Origin: Microcoleus sp. EPA2
Lineage (GTDB): Bacteria; Cyanobacteriota; Cyanobacteriia; Cyanobacteriales; Microcoleaceae
Length of the DNA: 64,000 nt
Direction of reading: 5' to 3'
Assembly: GCA_020882975.1 (NCBI GenBank)
Contig: JAHRFD010000021.1
Location: 1-64,000 of the forward strand
Positions within the stretch are counted from its first letter, which is position 1. Each line of letters opens with the position of its first letter. The position numbers were made by a program, and so were the translations under genes. This document shows, in pieces, positions 48,983-57,849 of the stretch. The notes below the pieces were generated by a model that saw only the letters and a list, made by a program, of their open reading frames with translations, had not been told where the DNA came from and did not search any database.

Positions 48983-50170
48983 TTAATTCCCAGACTGAGT
49001 AAATTCACGGGAGTGAAATTCCTGATAGGATTCTTCCACAAAGGCCAGATAGCGCTGGCGAAAGACTTCTGGGGCAAACTCCTCGGCGTGGAGTCGCCCT
49101 ATTTCTGGCTGAAATTTGCTTTGCAACTGTTCAAACTCCTCCACCGCTGCGACTAATGCGGAGGGGGTTTGGGAAGCAAAAAATAAACCAGTCCCTGTCT
49201 CTGGATGTTGGCGAATGTCCCGCACTGTCTCCAAGGCGCCACCGGCTGCATAGGCAATTACTGGTGTTCCACAAGCTTGGGCTTCTACCAGGGCGATGCC
49301 AAAATCTTCGCAAGCTGCGTATACAAAGGCTTTGGCTTGGGCCATGTATTTTTCCACTACTTCTGCTGGTTGCCATCCGAGTATTTGCACGTTGGGTTTG
49401 GCGAGTTGTCGCATCATTTCTAATTCAGGCCCGGTGCCGATGACAATGAGATGATGCCCCATTTGATTAAATGCTTGGACGATCGCGCTGATGTTTTTGT
49501 AGCTTACCAATCGGCAAACAGTGACGTAAAAGTCTTGTTTTTGCCCTACTAAGGAAAATCGATCGATATTGACTGGTGGATAAATCACCTCTGCCCGTCG
49601 CCGATAGCACCGCCAAATCCGGCGGGCTGTATGTTGGGAATTGGCGATGAAATAATCAACGCGATTGGCAGAAATGACTTCCCACTGCCGTAGTCGGTGT
49701 AGCAAATATCGCGTCAGCACCCCTGGGATGCCTCGTCCGGCTTTGCTACTGTCCAAATAGTCAAAAGTCATGTCCCAGGCGTAACGCATGGGTGTGTGGC
49801 AGTAACAGACGTGTAGTTGGCTGGGACTGCTGAGGATGCCTTTGGCGACGGCATGGGATGATGAGAGGATGATGTCATATTGACGCAAATCTAGTTGTTC
49901 GATCGCGATCGGCAAAAAAGGCAAATATTTTTGGACACCTTTGCGGGCGAAAGGAAAGTGCTGCAAAAATGTTGTGCCAATCTGTCGCCCGAAAAGATAG
50001 CTTTGGGGATTTGCCGATTCAAAGTCGATGAGAGCATAGACATCGGCTTCTACGTGTTTGAGGATTTCCTCTACTACTAATTCTGAACCGCCCGTGGCTA
50101 AGGGCGTTAACCATTCGTGAACTAGGGCATATTTAAGTTTTTCGTAAGCAGATTTCACTCTTGTCTCCAC
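48983..50170 (-). CDS. Family 4 glycosyltransferase
   Basis: This 395-residue GT-B enzyme has VHEWLTPLATGGSE in the N-terminal domain (a nucleotide-sugar acceptor loop) and the EX7E signature EDFGIALVEAQACGTPVIAY in the C-terminal domain. It probably adds a sugar to the polysaccharide repeat unit started by the neighbouring sugar transferase. The sugar and acceptor cannot be read. The 3' flank is rich in CTCTCCCC-type repeats. Confidence 0.92.
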   Translation of the reverse strand: METRVKSAYEKLKYALVHEWLTPLATGGSELVVEEILKHVEADVYALIDFESANPQSYLFGRQIGTTFLQHFPFARKGVQKYLPFLPIAIEQLDLRQYDIILSSSHAVAKGILSSPSQLHVCYCHTPMRYAWDMTFDYLDSSKAGRGIPGVLTRYLLHRLRQWEVISANRVDYFIANSQHTARRIWRCYRRRAEVIYPPVNIDRFSLVGQKQDFYVTVCRLVSYKNISAIVQAFNQMGHHLIVIGTGPELEMMRQLAKPNVQILGWQPAEVVEKYMAQAKAFVYAACEDFGIALVEAQACGTPVIAYAAGGALETVRDIRQHPETGTGLFFASQTPSALVAAVEEFEQLQSKFQPEIGRLHAEEFAPEVFRQRYLAFVEESYQEFHSREFTQSGN

Positions 50171-50455
50171 ACCAGTAACAATTTTTAGCTTGGATTGAGA
50201 CTAGCAAAAAAAACAATCCCTCTTGTCTGTAGTCGATCGAACTATTTGTTTGGGCTAATTCTGTCAATATCACTTTGGCTAAGGTGAATGCCCGACTTAC
50301 TGAAAGTGACAGTGCAAAGCTGTTTTGGGAGTGTGAGCGGGCTGGCTGGAGAGGATTATTGACAGCTAATACCATTAGGCCCAATTGATGTATAGTATTT
50401 ACGATCGCCTAAATCTTCGGGACTGGCGATCGATCCCATGTGGTGTGAGGTAACA

Positions 50456-52495
50456 ATGTCTAAAATTTTGTGGAAAGGACTCTTAGTCAGTCCCGCTGTA
50501 TTAGCAGCAAGTTTGGTTTTATCTTCTGCTTCCCTAGCAGAGCAACCTCTGGAAATTGCAGCAACGACTCCAGTTAATAAATTGCAATTAGCAGGTGCGG
50601 CAACAGAGACAGCCAAGCCCGATACAGAAGCGTTAACGGCAGATTCAGTCTCATTAGCTAGCCCTCAGACTATTGAAACTATTGACAATACAAGTGCGAT
50701 CGAGTCGATCGCCCCAGTAGCTCAACAGTCAAAAGAACCAGAAAACACAGTAGCAGTAGCAGATTTAAGCACTACACAGCCTGCGGCAGCCACGACAGCC
50801 CCAGAACCCAACAGCACAGCCCTAGGGGCAAACACCAGCGAAGCAAAACCAGCCACCGACTCAACCAGGGCAGTGGCACCACAACCACAACCGGAGCAAA
50901 TTTCCCAATCGACAGCTCCCAAGGCCACATCTCCAGCATTGCCCAATGCCTTAGAGCAAATCAACCAATACAGCGCCGAAGGTACTGACAGTGAAAATGC
51001 AGCCGGTCAAGTCACCTCGGTTTCCCAACTCTCTGACGTGCGGCCTACAGATTGGGCATTCCAAGCATTGCAGTCCCTAGTAGAACGCTACGGTTGTATA
51101 GCTGGGTATCCCGACGGCACCTTCCGGGGCAACCGCGCCATGACTCGCTACGAGTTTGCAGCCGGTTTAAACGCCTGTTTGGATAAAGTGAACGAACTGA
51201 TTAGAGGCGGCAGCCAAGGCCTGGCAACTAAAGAAGATTTAGCTTCTGTGCAAAGATTGCAAGAAGAATTTGCCGCCGAATTAGCAACCTTGCGCGGCCG
51301 CGTCGATGCTTTGGAAGCACGGACGGCTGAATTAGAAGCCAATCAGTTTTCGACTACGACTAAACTCAATGGCGAAGTGATATTCGCTTTGACAGGCATC
51401 GCCACAGGAGAAGATGCTAATGGTCGCGATGCTGATAAAACCACAGCTTTTGGCAGCAGAGTTCGTCTCAATTTCGACACGAGTTTCACAGGCAAAGATT
51501 TACTGAGAACTCGACTGCAAGTGTTAAATTTGGGTTCATTTTCTACCAATAACACCGAAACCGCTGAAGGAGAATTGCGGTTTAATGCTGGGCCTTTTGG
51601 CACTGCTAGCAATACTGTAGGTTTAGATGCGTTGTTTTATCAATTCCCTCTAGGGAAAAGCACTACAGTCATTCTCGAAGCCAATGCCGGGGCTGCTGAC
51701 GATTTCACAAATACGGTCAACCCTTACTTTGACGGAGATGGGGGCAGCGGAGCTCTTTCTAACTTCGGTACTCGCAACCCGATTTACTATTTGACAGCAG
51801 GTACCGGTATCGCTTTGCGGCATCAATTTGGAGACAAACTGGAACTGAGTTTGGGATATTTGGCCGGCAATGCTGCTAACCCAAGCAACGGAAATGGTTT
51901 ATTTAACGGCTCCTACGGCGGTTTGGCTCAGTTGACTTTTAAACCGACAAGTAGCATTGCTTTAGGTTTGACTTACCTTAATTCCTACAACTTCGTCACT
52001 GGTACCGGCAGCAATGCTTCTAATTTTCCTGCCCGACTCAGTTACTTCGGGCTAGATGACGGTACTGTTCCGGTTTCTAGCAATTCTTATGGCTTGCAAG
52101 CTTCCTGGAAGGTGAACCGTGGACTTGCGGTTGGCGGTTGGGCTGGTTACACAAATCAGCGCATTTTATCCAACTTGGCAACTCCTGGAGGTTCGGTACA
52201 GCGGGGAGACCAAAAAATCTGGAACTGGGCAGTTACTTTGGCTTTTCCCGATTTATTGAAAGAGGGAAATGTCGCTGGCTTTTTGGTAGGTATGGAACCG
52301 AGAGTGACGAGTTCCACTAATCGGACATTGCCCGAAGATAAGGATACTTCGTTGCACATTGAAGGTTTCTATCAGTTCAAGTTGAGTGACAATATTTCCA
52401 TCACTCCTGGTTTAATTTGGCTGACTGCTCCCGACCACAATAAGAATAACTCTGATTTGTTGATTGGGGTAGTTAGAACGACTTTCACTTTCTAG
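50456..52495 (+). CDS. SLH-domain porin (OprB/iron-uptake porin type)
   Basis: This outer-membrane protein of 679 residues starts at ATG 50456, preceded by GTGAGG; an ATG at 50438 would spoil the signal peptide. The signal peptide ends around SSASLA. A Ser/Thr/Ala/Pro-rich region follows, then an SLH domain at about 190-250 (SQLSDVRPTDWAFQALQSL, YPDGTFRGNRAMTRYEFAAG) that grips the cell-wall layer. A coiled coil comes next, then an OprB-type beta barrel ending in VVRTTFTF with terminal Phe. Proteins of this type are the major cyanobacterial porins. The transported solute is uncertain. Confidence 0.9.
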   Translation: MSKILWKGLLVSPAVLAASLVLSSASLAEQPLEIAATTPVNKLQLAGAATETAKPDTEALTADSVSLASPQTIETIDNTSAIESIAPVAQQSKEPENTVAVADLSTTQPAAATTAPEPNSTALGANTSEAKPATDSTRAVAPQPQPEQISQSTAPKATSPALPNALEQINQYSAEGTDSENAAGQVTSVSQLSDVRPTDWAFQALQSLVERYGCIAGYPDGTFRGNRAMTRYEFAAGLNACLDKVNELIRGGSQGLATKEDLASVQRLQEEFAAELATLRGRVDALEARTAELEANQFSTTTKLNGEVIFALTGIATGEDANGRDADKTTAFGSRVRLNFDTSFTGKDLLRTRLQVLNLGSFSTNNTETAEGELRFNAGPFGTASNTVGLDALFYQFPLGKSTTVILEANAGAADDFTNTVNPYFDGDGGSGALSNFGTRNPIYYLTAGTGIALRHQFGDKLELSLGYLAGNAANPSNGNGLFNGSYGGLAQLTFKPTSSIALGLTYLNSYNFVTGTGSNASNFPARLSYFGLDDGTVPVSSNSYGLQASWKVNRGLAVGGWAGYTNQRILSNLATPGGSVQRGDQKIWNWAVTLAFPDLLKEGNVAGFLVGMEPRVTSSTNRTLPEDKDTSLHIEGFYQFKLSDNISITPGLIWLTAPDHNKNNSDLLIGVVRTTFTF

Positions 52496-52504
52496 GTTGT
52501 TTTT

Positions 52505-52551
52505 AACCGCAGATTAACGCAGATTCATGGTCTGCGTTAATCTGTGCGGTT
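52505..52551. terminator. Long hairpin after the porin gene
   Basis: AACCGCAGATTAACGCAGA and TCTGCGTTAATCTGTGCGGTT form a nearly perfect 20-bp stem with a short loop, 10 bases past the porin stop. There is no T-tract after it, so it may be a mobile palindrome as well as a terminator. Copy F of the dispersed repeat begins a few bases later. Confidence 0.5.
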
Positions 52552-52556
52552 AAATC

Positions 52557-52662
52557 ATATAAAATCCTCTCTTCATCGTCCTGTATTAAACTCTCTCTTC
52601 TCGAACTTCGCGTCCTTAGCGCCTTCGCGGTTAAATCATTCCGATACAACCGGAATTGATAT
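52557..52662. repeat. Dispersed MITE-like repeat, copy F (inverted)
   Basis: Its reverse complement reads ATATCAATTCCGGTTG then TATCGGAATGATTTAACCGC, ending GAAGAGAGGATTTTATAT. It is almost the same as copy C over its whole length. Confidence 0.85.
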
Positions 52663-52706
52663 CATTTCCATGCAACGGTCAAAAATATTAAATACTCAAC
52701 AAGAAC

Positions 52707-52731
52707 GACCAGCTTTTTGGGAAAGCTGGTC
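52707..52731. terminator. Hairpin between converging porin and NFACT genes
   Basis: GACCAGCTTT and AAAGCTGGTC form a perfect 10-bp stem with a five-base loop. Followed on the plus strand by TGCTAATTAATT and on the minus strand by GTTCTTGTTG. Suits a bidirectional terminator for two genes that face each other, though T-tracts are weak. Confidence 0.55.
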
Positions 52732-52891
52732 TGCTAATTAATTAAGTCCGTTGTTCTTTCAAAGTGAGGAAACCCAAACAGCGCGTTCCCTTGCAGCGGG
52801 TTCTTCAAAACATATCATCCTTCGAGAGTGTTACTTTAGCAAGAAAATTTAATTTTTGCAATAAAACTTTACATTTCCGGGCGGACTTAGA

Positions 52892-54673
52892 TTAAGCTGT
52901 GGCTTGCTGCGGTCTGCCCCAGACTATGCGCTCCTGCTTGTATACAACCATACCAGGTTTTGCGCCTTTGGGTTTATACACATATTTCGGTTCTGTATAT
53001 ACTACTGGTACTTGTTCGCTCTGACGGGCGCGACTGTAGTAGGCGGCCATGTTGGCGGCAAATTGCAAATCGGCTTCTTCGGCAACTGTGCCCGGTGTGA
53101 CGCGCAGCAAGGCGTGACTTCCGGGAATTTCTAGGGTGTGGAACCAGATGTCGTAGTCGCCTGCTACGCGAAAGGTGAGTTGGTCGTTTTGGCGGTTGTT
53201 GCGCCCGATTAATAATTCAAAGCCACTGGGGGTTTGGTAGCGGTGAAATTCGATCGCAGCATTTTTGTCCGTACTGCGGTAATCTGGAGCATCTAGATAT
53301 TTTTGTTGAATCAGTTCTTCGCGGATTTCTGCTAGGGTTTGCAAATCTTGGGTGTTGCGGTAGGTTTCTAATACCGAAAGTGCAGCTTCTACTTGTTCTA
53401 GATAGTCTATTTCTTCTTGGACGGCGGCCAATAACGGTTCTACAGCAATGCGAGCTCTTTTAAGTTTTTGGTGCTTTTTGTAGAGTGCTTGAGCGTTTTG
53501 AACGGCGTTTTTTTCGGGATTCAGGGGAATAGCAACTGGTTGGTTGGTTTCAAAGTCTGGTAGAGAAATGGTTTTCATTCCCGGTTGCCAATGTTGTAAG
53601 TTTGCCATGAGCAAATCGGCTTGGGATTTGTGGGTGTCGGCTACTTCTGACTGCTGTAATTTTTGTTTGAAGGTGTTGGCTTTGAGTTTGAGTTTGGCTA
53701 GCAGGTTAATCAGTTTTTGACTTAGTTGATGTCGCACTTGGGCGAATACTTCTTGGTTGATTTCGCTGGTGTAGTAGCTATTGAGTAATTCTTGGACTGA
53801 AGGGAAGGAGGGGGAGAGGGGGGGAGAATCAGAGGGCGGGCACGCACCATCCACCGCCCCTACGTGATGATTTTCGGGTGCTGGCCAGTCGATGACGGTG
53901 TAGCCTTGGGCTGTCAAACTGGGTTTGAATTTTGAGTTTTCTAGGGCTTGCAGCCAGTATTGCCACCGCTGGAATAGTTGCTGCCAGTCGTGGGGGCTGA
54001 GGCTGTCGGTGGATTGTTCTGGGTCTAAATTGGCCGATCGAATCATAGACCAAATTAAAGCCTTGCTCAACCCTCGATAATTCTTCAACAGGTTGCGGTG
54101 TAATTGCCCAGGAACGAGGCTAATTCTTTCTTGCCATCTGTTTTGAGGTTCGATCGCGCTTGGTGCTGTATCGGTCAAAGCCGGGGGCATTTCGTAGGGT
54201 TGCCCGGTTTGGATGGGGCGCACGCTGGACTGTTTGGCACTGACTTGGTGAGCACAGGTGACAACGAGATTGTCGTGGGCGGTGAGGATGACGTTGCTGT
54301 ATTTGCCGATGATTTCGGCGTAGAGATGCCACAGGGCTGGTTCTCCTGGGCGTTGGGCGAATTGCAAGTCTACAACTCTTTCCCAGGGGGAGATGGGGGC
54401 GATGGAAACCAGGGCTAAACCGCTGAGTTGGTGTCGCAGTTGTTGGCTGAAGGTGAAGGTGTCGGGAATGCGGGGCGGGGGGTCGCCGACGCAGATGCGG
54501 GCGGCTACGGGATGCCAGGAAAGGTCAATCCAGCCCCGTTTGTTCATGGTGCGTAGGGCCAGGGACACAGTGAAGCGATCGCGCTGGTAGACTTGTTCTA
54601 AGCGTGCTGGTAGCCATTGAGCTCGCAGTTCGCTGCAAGTGGCAGTTAAAGTTGTCAAGTCTACAGGTTGCAC
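52892..54673 (-). CDS. NFACT/RqcH-family protein
   Basis: This 593-residue protein is of the NFACT family (fibronectin-binding A type), which in bacteria includes RqcH, the factor that adds Ala tails to nascent chains on stalled ribosomes. The N-terminal NFACT-N domain starts MQPVDLTTLTATCSELRAQW. A coiled coil (about 325-460) and the NFACT-R domain follow, with GFELLIGRNNRQNDQLTF, DIWFHTLEIPGSHALLR and KYVYKPKGAKPG. A Pro/Ser-rich stretch near residues 270-295 comes from a GC-rich insert with GGGCGG/CCGCCC arms. Whether it still tails nascent chains is untested. Confidence 0.9.
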   Translation of the reverse strand: MQPVDLTTLTATCSELRAQWLPARLEQVYQRDRFTVSLALRTMNKRGWIDLSWHPVAARICVGDPPPRIPDTFTFSQQLRHQLSGLALVSIAPISPWERVVDLQFAQRPGEPALWHLYAEIIGKYSNVILTAHDNLVVTCAHQVSAKQSSVRPIQTGQPYEMPPALTDTAPSAIEPQNRWQERISLVPGQLHRNLLKNYRGLSKALIWSMIRSANLDPEQSTDSLSPHDWQQLFQRWQYWLQALENSKFKPSLTAQGYTVIDWPAPENHHVGAVDGACPPSDSPPLSPSFPSVQELLNSYYTSEINQEVFAQVRHQLSQKLINLLAKLKLKANTFKQKLQQSEVADTHKSQADLLMANLQHWQPGMKTISLPDFETNQPVAIPLNPEKNAVQNAQALYKKHQKLKRARIAVEPLLAAVQEEIDYLEQVEAALSVLETYRNTQDLQTLAEIREELIQQKYLDAPDYRSTDKNAAIEFHRYQTPSGFELLIGRNNRQNDQLTFRVAGDYDIWFHTLEIPGSHALLRVTPGTVAEEADLQFAANMAAYYSRARQSEQVPVVYTEPKYVYKPKGAKPGMVVYKQERIVWGRPQQATA

Positions 54674-54770
54674 AGTACCCTCTTGCGATCGAAATATCTA
54701 TATTCCACTATATCAAGTTTGGTGGGCAAATTTTTTTTATGCCCACAGAAGCTGTTTGGTTTTTCGATAT

Positions 54771-55448
54771 TTAAATAGATGGCTTTGTTTCCTGGGTTTG
54801 GGATTGAATCACAGCACTCCAGTCATCTTCATTAACAGCACTTGCCAAATCCTTGCCACGTTCGTCGGCACTTTTTGCTGCTATTTCCAACTCTTTAGTC
54901 AGAGTGGAATCTGCCATTGCTTTGCGTAATTTCAGTTTCTTTTCTTCATAGGCTTTTTGTTCGTCAGCAGACATGGCAGCCCGCGCGGCTTGGCCGACTG
55001 TACTCGCCCACATTTCGCTGTCTGTACTATTTCCTGGGGGAACGTTTTCGAGTTCTGCTATCCAAGCATCGCGCAAATTTTCCATTTCTTCCCGCTTGGG
55101 AAATTTGAAAGTTTTCACGCGGAGGAATGCACAATTTTCGCTTCCATTTTGGGCGATGTGACCGTTGAGAGAAAGCAGGATATTTCGGGAATAACCTATA
55201 TATTGGGTTTGATGGGAAGCGTCGATAACGGCATAAACGCCTGCCACTTTAGCGTTGGTTGCTAAATCACGCCAAGCTGGGATTGACACTACTTTGGTTC
55301 CGTCATTTTCTAAGGACGGAATTGCTGTCGCTGCACCATGTTCTTCATCGGAACTGTATAAAAAGTTGTGCAGTCCTTCATGGGCGATAGGTACGTTTTG
55401 ATGTTCTATTGGTAAGTCTAAATCTGCCTTGACTGGATTCATTTCCAT
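54771..55448 (-). CDS. GIY-YIG nuclease-like protein
   Basis: This 225-residue protein has GVYAVIDASHQTQYIGYSRN (the GIY...YIG pair and following Arg) and a Glu in RDAWIAELEN. A Lys/Glu-rich helical region follows (EKKLKLRKAMADSTLTKELE). GIY-YIG domains cut DNA in repair and mobile-element enzymes, but this cyanobacterial family has no established function. It appears monocistronic. Confidence 0.75.
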   Translation of the reverse strand: MEMNPVKADLDLPIEHQNVPIAHEGLHNFLYSSDEEHGAATAIPSLENDGTKVVSIPAWRDLATNAKVAGVYAVIDASHQTQYIGYSRNILLSLNGHIAQNGSENCAFLRVKTFKFPKREEMENLRDAWIAELENVPPGNSTDSEMWASTVGQAARAAMSADEQKAYEEKKLKLRKAMADSTLTKELEIAAKSADERGKDLASAVNEDDWSAVIQSQTQETKPSI

Positions 55449-55626
55449 AAAATCTCACTCCTCTAAAAATGTTGCTTTTCTGGGCTGGTTATCCTGGGTG
55501 TCCCACTATCAAGTTGAGTCTTGGTCAAACAGGCAGTCCCGGCTGTTTGGGATCGCCCACAATCAAGTTTACTGTTTGTGGAACAGGCCGGAGAGACTGG
55601 TTTATTGTTTTTTGACGTTTACCTAA

Positions 55627-56490
55627 TTAACTTGCGGAGATTCGTTGTACTTCCTCATCAGTCAACTTGACATCTATCGCTTTTACGGAGTCTTCAATGC
55701 TGGATAGTTTGGTCGCAGCGGGAATGGGAACGATACAGGGAGATTTTGCCATCAACCAGGCTAATACTATACAGTAAACTGAAACGTTTTTTTCTGCTGC
55801 TAATTTCGCGATCGCTGGCATATCTTGCAAACTGGTGACGCGACGGCTGCCTCCGAGAGGACTCCAAGGAAAAAATGTCAGTTTTTCGGTTTCACAATAT
55901 TCCAGTACGCCGTCTGATTCTGGTTCTCTGTGCCAAGGATTATATTGATTTTGAACTGAGGCAATTTCTACTGTATCGCGGGCGCGCTTGATTTGTTCTA
56001 CAGAGAAGTTGGAGACTCCTACAAATCGAACTATTCCCTCTGCAACTGCTTCTTTTGCTGGTGCTAGGGCTTCTTCGATGGTATAACTAGGATCGGGGGC
56101 GTGGTATTGCCAAAGGTCGATGGGTTTTTGGCCGCCCAAGGCTTCAAAACTTTCGCGAATTGTCTTGCGTAAATGGTGGGGGTTGCCGTTCCGCGTCCAA
56201 GCACCTTGAGGTCGCATCAACCCACCTTTTGTGGCGACGGTGACAGATCTAATATCTCCTGTATACTGTTGTAAGGCTTTGGCAATTAGTTCCTCGTTAT
56301 GGTGTTTGTCGGATTGATCTTGGCAGTAAGAATCTGCTGTGTCAATTAATGTGACTCCCAAATCTAGGGCGCGGTGAATTACGGCGATTGCCTGGGATTC
56401 TGTTGGTCTACCATTTAAGGATAGTGGCATCCCTCCCAGACCAATTGGGCTGATATTAAAGTTAGTGTTTCCGAGTTTTTTATTTTTCAT
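55627..56490 (-). CDS. Aldo/keto reductase
   Basis: This 287-residue NADPH-dependent oxidoreductase has a TIM-barrel fold. The catalytic tetrad is visible: Asp and Tyr in LIDTADSYCQ, Lys in TVATKGG and His in LWQYHAPDP. The C-terminal NADP-binding stretch is SPCIVPIPAATKLSSIEDS. The substrate is unknown. The gene appears monocistronic. Confidence 0.92.
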   Translation of the reverse strand: MKNKKLGNTNFNISPIGLGGMPLSLNGRPTESQAIAVIHRALDLGVTLIDTADSYCQDQSDKHHNEELIAKALQQYTGDIRSVTVATKGGLMRPQGAWTRNGNPHHLRKTIRESFEALGGQKPIDLWQYHAPDPSYTIEEALAPAKEAVAEGIVRFVGVSNFSVEQIKRARDTVEIASVQNQYNPWHREPESDGVLEYCETEKLTFFPWSPLGGSRRVTSLQDMPAIAKLAAEKNVSVYCIVLAWLMAKSPCIVPIPAATKLSSIEDSVKAIDVKLTDEEVQRISAS

Positions 56491-56612
56491 TGGTTTGCCC
56501 TTTTTTGATTGTTTATCTGTAGAGTTAGATTGTTATGGCTATTTAAAATATGTAATTTCATCATACAACAATTAACAGTCAAGAGTCAACTGTTAACTAT
56601 TTAAATTCATAA

Positions 56613-57431
56613 CTAACTCGAAGCGCTGGTGTAAAATCGGAGTGCAAATTGCCAGAAGTAGCGGGAAGCGAACAAAAGTGCGATCGCCAAAATGCCTGCT
56701 CCTGCTATCCAAAGTATATCACCTCTGCCTAACATTGTTTCTGCCGGGACTGTGGTCAAAAAAGCAACCGGGACTATGAACGTAAAGAAAAATCGATAAG
56801 CTGCGGGATAAGCTACCATGGGAAATCTACCAGCTTCTAACAATCCTCTGAGGACTTCAGTAACGTTATAAATCTTGACAAACCAAATACTGGTTGCGCC
56901 CAACATAAACCAGATACTGTAAAGACTCACCATGCCAAATAACAGCGGTATTGCAGCTAGGAAATAGTTGCTGATTTCTACTCCCAATTTGTTGGCCGAG
57001 TACAGCAGCAACACCCCGCCGAAGATGATATCGGGTATTCCCCACGGAGATACAGTGTTTGCAGACAGCCAGAATTGGGAACTTATGGGTTTGAGGAGGA
57101 CAAAATCCAGGGTGCCTTGCTGCACTCGATCGACAATCCGGCTAAGATTAGGTGCTAGAAAGGTTGACGAAAAACCCTGCAAAATGGTGAAAATGCCCAG
57201 TACAACTAGGGCTTCTTCCCATTTCCACCCAGAAAACGTATTACCGTTGCGGTAGAACAAAAACAGCCCAAACAAACTACCAGTCAGGTTTCCGATGCTG
57301 CTCAGGGCCGCGAGGACAAAATTGATGCGGTATTCAAGTTCTGCCGCCATCGCCGCCCCCCAAAACAGTTTCACTACGTGCACATATCGTCCCATATTTA
57401 TAGCCATTTTTGCTCCGGGAAATACTTTCAT
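56613..57431 (-). CDS. ABC-2 type transporter permease
   Basis: This 272-residue protein has six membrane segments and the family pattern with VDRVQQGTLDFVLLKPISSQ between segments. It belongs to the ABC-2 permease group that usually works with a second permease and an ATPase, neither of which is adjacent. An internal start MAINMGRYVHVVK (residue 9) is an equally good alternative. The substrate is unknown. Confidence 0.85.
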   Translation of the reverse strand: MKVFPGAKMAINMGRYVHVVKLFWGAAMAAELEYRINFVLAALSSIGNLTGSLFGLFLFYRNGNTFSGWKWEEALVVLGIFTILQGFSSTFLAPNLSRIVDRVQQGTLDFVLLKPISSQFWLSANTVSPWGIPDIIFGGVLLLYSANKLGVEISNYFLAAIPLLFGMVSLYSIWFMLGATSIWFVKIYNVTEVLRGLLEAGRFPMVAYPAAYRFFFTFIVPVAFLTTVPAETMLGRGDILWIAGAGILAIALLFASRYFWQFALRFYTSASS

Positions 57432-57575
57432 CTCATCATATTGTAAAGCTGCGATGAAGTTACTTGCTGATTCGGCTTCCCTTTTGACTATAATTTTAAG
57501 TTATTAAAACAGTATACTTAAGTATTTTTACTGAAGAAATCATTAAGTTGTTTAACAAAAGATTAATTAAATTTA

Positions 57576-57615
57576 CAATTTATTAGCAATAAATAAATTT
57601 ATTGCTAATAAATTG
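57576..57615. repeat. Perfect 40-bp palindrome
   Basis: CAATTTATTAGCAATAAAT and its exact complement-reverse flank two central bases, so both arms are 19 bases with no mismatch. It lies in an AT-rich gap, 144 bases after the divergent permease start and about 130 bases before the small open frame. Could be an operator or a bidirectional terminator. Confidence 0.85.
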
Positions 57616-57748
57616 TGTTTTCCTGTCAGTTAATTCCCTAATGAGATACAAAACTTTACTTTATATATTTGTTATTTTTATATGTTACAGATTTTAATAT
57701 TATAAATGTTTGAGAAACATCTCTTATTACCTAAAGTTAGCCCTTAGT

Positions 57749-57814
57749 ATGGTGCATACGTACTTAGAAACAACGGGTAATCAGTACGAAATTGAATACG
57801 AGAACTTTACTTAG
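57749..57814 (+). CDS. Small 21-residue open frame, candidate RiPP precursor
   Basis: ATG 57749 opens a 21-codon frame ending at TAG 57812-57814, 36 bases before the radical SAM start. The C-terminal half is NQYEIEYENFT, rich in Glu and Tyr, similar in composition to PqqA, whose Glu and Tyr are joined by a radical SAM enzyme. There is no clear ribosome-binding site before the ATG; a TTG at 57710 would add 13 residues. The gene order (small peptide then SPASM enzyme) is what a RiPP pathway would show. It may be non-coding. Confidence 0.35.
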   Translation: MVHTYLETTGNQYEIEYENFT

Positions 57815-57849
57815 TCAAAGATATCAACAATACTTAGGAGACAGAAGAT

